DNA of 64,000 bases, taken from positions 1 through 64,000 of the forward strand of contig NZ_QWEL01000007.1 in NCBI RefSeq assembly GCF_009935865.1, read 5' to 3'. The number at the start of each line of letters is the position of its first letter. Positions within the stretch are counted from its first letter, which is position 1. The notes beneath the pieces were generated by a model that searched no databases, had not been told where the DNA came from, and was given only the letters and a program-made list of their open reading frames with translations. This DNA is from Odoribacter sp. Z80. Lineage in GTDB: Bacteria; Bacteroidota; Bacteroidia; Bacteroidales; Marinifilaceae. Below are positions 62,675 through 64,000 of this stretch, piece after piece. The position numbers and the translations under genes were made by a program.

Positions 62675-64000
62675 TTAAATCTTAATCTTTAATTTCCGGC
62701 CCGGCTTAATATCTTTTACCTGACTTTCAGAAATTCCGTTCCATCTCATAATATCGCGGTTAGACACCCCTGGATATTTCTTGGCAATGGTCCACAGGTT
62801 TTCTCCTTTCTTTACAGTATAATATACAAACTCTCCGTCAATGGTTTCCACCTGAGGAGCACTGGCAACATTATTCACCTTTCGGGAATAAGAAGCTTTA
62901 CTGGCATACTGGGCCGCTTTATTTTCCGGAACATATACCACCAGCTTCTGCCCCGGACGAATAGTCATCCGGCGGTCCAGATTATTCCAATACTTCAAAT
63001 CCGCCAAACGGACATTGAATTTTAAAGCTATTCCTCCCGGAACATCTCCCGACTTCACAACGTACACCAAACGCACACGGCCTTCCTGACCGATATCCTG
63101 GGCATGCACTTTAATCCGGGCTTTCGGGTCAGCCGTCCGGTCCGCATCATTGAAATACTTCGAACGATTACAAGCAAAAATAGAATCCTGGTTATCTATA
63201 AAATCATTGACATGATTATACGGCATTTTCAAAGCATAAGATTTGCCGAATCCTGCAGGAATAACATCCACACGATACTGGGGATTCAAATCCCTCAGCT
63301 GTTCAACGGAAAGATCCAACTTGGCCGCAATCTGGTCAAAATGAACAGCATCATTCACTACAATGCTGTCACACATCCGGGGTAAACCTGGTTCTATGGG
63401 ATATATTCCATGTTCCTTGTGATAACCAAAAACATAATTCGCTGCAATAAAAGCCGGCACATATCCACGGGTCTCCTTGGGCAAGTGATAATAAATATCC
63501 CAGTAATTTTTCTTCCCTCCCGAGCGGCGAATCGCTTTATTGACATTCCCCGGACCACAATTATAAGCCGCAATCACCAATATCCAGTCCTCGTAAATGC
63601 CATACAAATCGTTCAAATAACGGACTGCCGCTTTGGTCGCCAATACAGGGTCCCTTCTTTCATCTACAAAAGAATTGATTTCCAATTTATACATTTTCCC
63701 GGTAGAATACATAAACTGCCAAAGGCCGCAAGCTCCGGCACGCGAAAAAGCCCGGGGATTCAGAGCACTTTCAATCACCGGCAAATATTTCAACTCCAAA
63801 GGCATACATTCCGCATCCAACGCCTCCTCAAAAATAGGAAAGTAATACTCACTCAATCCCAGCATATTGGCAACCTGAAAACGTTTCTTTACCGTATAAA
63901 GCTCAATATAATTCCGCACGATATCATTAAAAGAAAGAGGTATTGCCGATTGCAAAGAGTCCAGCCGGGCCAAATAGACAGAATCACTGCACATCACAAC
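62675..64000 (-). CDS. Membrane-bound lytic transglycosylase MltD-like with two LysM domains (5' partial)
   Basis: The gene runs off the right edge, so its signal sequence is missing; 441 residues are visible. The transglycosylase SLT domain shows the catalytic glutamate in LPVIESALNPRAFSRAGACGLWQFM and the A-A-Y-N-C-G-P-G-N-V-N-K block. Two C-terminal LysM domains follow (VVKSGDVPGGIALKFNV and YTVKKGENLWTIAKKYPGV). It cleaves peptidoglycan glycan strands with anhydro-muramyl ends. The frame stays open to base 64000. Confidence 0.94.
   Translation of the reverse strand, partial: VVMCSDSVYLARLDSLQSAIPLSFNDIVRNYIELYTVKKRFQVANMLGLSEYYFPIFEEALDAECMPLELKYLPVIESALNPRAFSRAGACGLWQFMYSTGKMYKLEINSFVDERRDPVLATKAAVRYLNDLYGIYEDWILVIAAYNCGPGNVNKAIRRSGGKKNYWDIYYHLPKETRGYVPAFIAANYVFGYHKEHGIYPIEPGLPRMCDSIVVNDAVHFDQIAAKLDLSVEQLRDLNPQYRVDVIPAGFGKSYALKMPYNHVNDFIDNQDSIFACNRSKYFNDADRTADPKARIKVHAQDIGQEGRVRLVYVVKSGDVPGGIALKFNVRLADLKYWNNLDRRMTIRPGQKLVVYVPENKAAQYASKASYSRKVNNVASAPQVETIDGEFVYYTVKKGENLWTIAKKYPGVSNRDIMRWNGISESQVKDIKPGRKLKIKI

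Noticed and set aside
1-64000. CRISPR arrays, insertion sequences, prophage, tRNA or rRNA genes
   Set aside because: No repeat-spacer pattern, transposase, phage gene or cloverleaf-like sequence apart from tmRNA was found on reading both strands; intergenic gaps are short.

Overview
The window looks like the chromosome of a gut-type member of the Bacteroidales (Bacteroidota). The evidence is a SusC/SusD pair with a FecR anti-sigma and ECF sigma factor, TlpA lipoproteins with a DUF4369-like N-terminus, SprA (type IX secretion translocon), two PUR-alpha-like DUF3276 proteins, a Rho with a large charged N-terminal insert, a START_2-like protein, a GH125 mannosidase, a GH109-like enzyme, an anaerobic sulfatase maturase, and many promoters of the Bacteroidota form TTTG-N19/21-TAnnTTTG. 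Pyruvate:ferredoxin oxidoreductase and menaquinone genes fit an anaerobe. An Odoribacteraceae-like genus (Odoribacter/Butyricimonas) is possible, but this is a guess from gene content.

Layout. 1-460 has no gene but carries two strong promoter-like elements firing leftward out of the window. 462-1759 is a sulfatase gene that has lost its catalytic N-terminal part. 1930-17581 (all minus strand) is one regulated uptake locus: ECF sigma, FecR, SusC with an STN domain, SusD, two lipoproteins, three thioredoxin-fold proteins and an M16 zinc protease, ending at a clear terminator at 1871-1906. 17571-29156 is mostly housekeeping (fmt, LptF/G-type permease, START_2, YihY, PFOR, an AAA_14 ATPase, rho) with a second sulfatase remnant at about 26.8-27.2 kb. 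29308-34453 holds the sulfatase maturase, tatA-tatC, and an MFS transporter with a Tat-exported GH125 mannosidase. 34503-41417 holds rsmG, a flippase-like membrane protein, rsmA, mgtE, arginine deiminase, menA and the menaquinone methyltransferase. 41502-53726 is bracketed by two DUF3276 paralogues in opposite orientation and contains a small membrane protein, an LRR protein, the luxS-mtnN-MBL operon, and ruvA-sprA. 53764-64000 has tcdA, a TatD-type nuclease, a CyuA-type cysteine desulfidase, SPOR and GSCFA proteins, mntP, cbpA-cbpM, a GH109-like oxidoreductase-fold glycosidase, tmRNA and an mltD-type transglycosylase running off the right edge.

Most of the window is ordinary core genome. The points most worth a second look are: an intrinsic terminator lying inside the cbpM reading frame before its stop codon, with tmRNA 1.8 kb away; two decayed sulfatases flanking an intact maturase; paired 21-bp-spaced operator-like repeats before arginine deiminase; a SusD with an odd aromatic/acidic tail; and a signal-less PKD-LRR protein. 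No CRISPR array, insertion sequence, rRNA or tRNA gene was seen.
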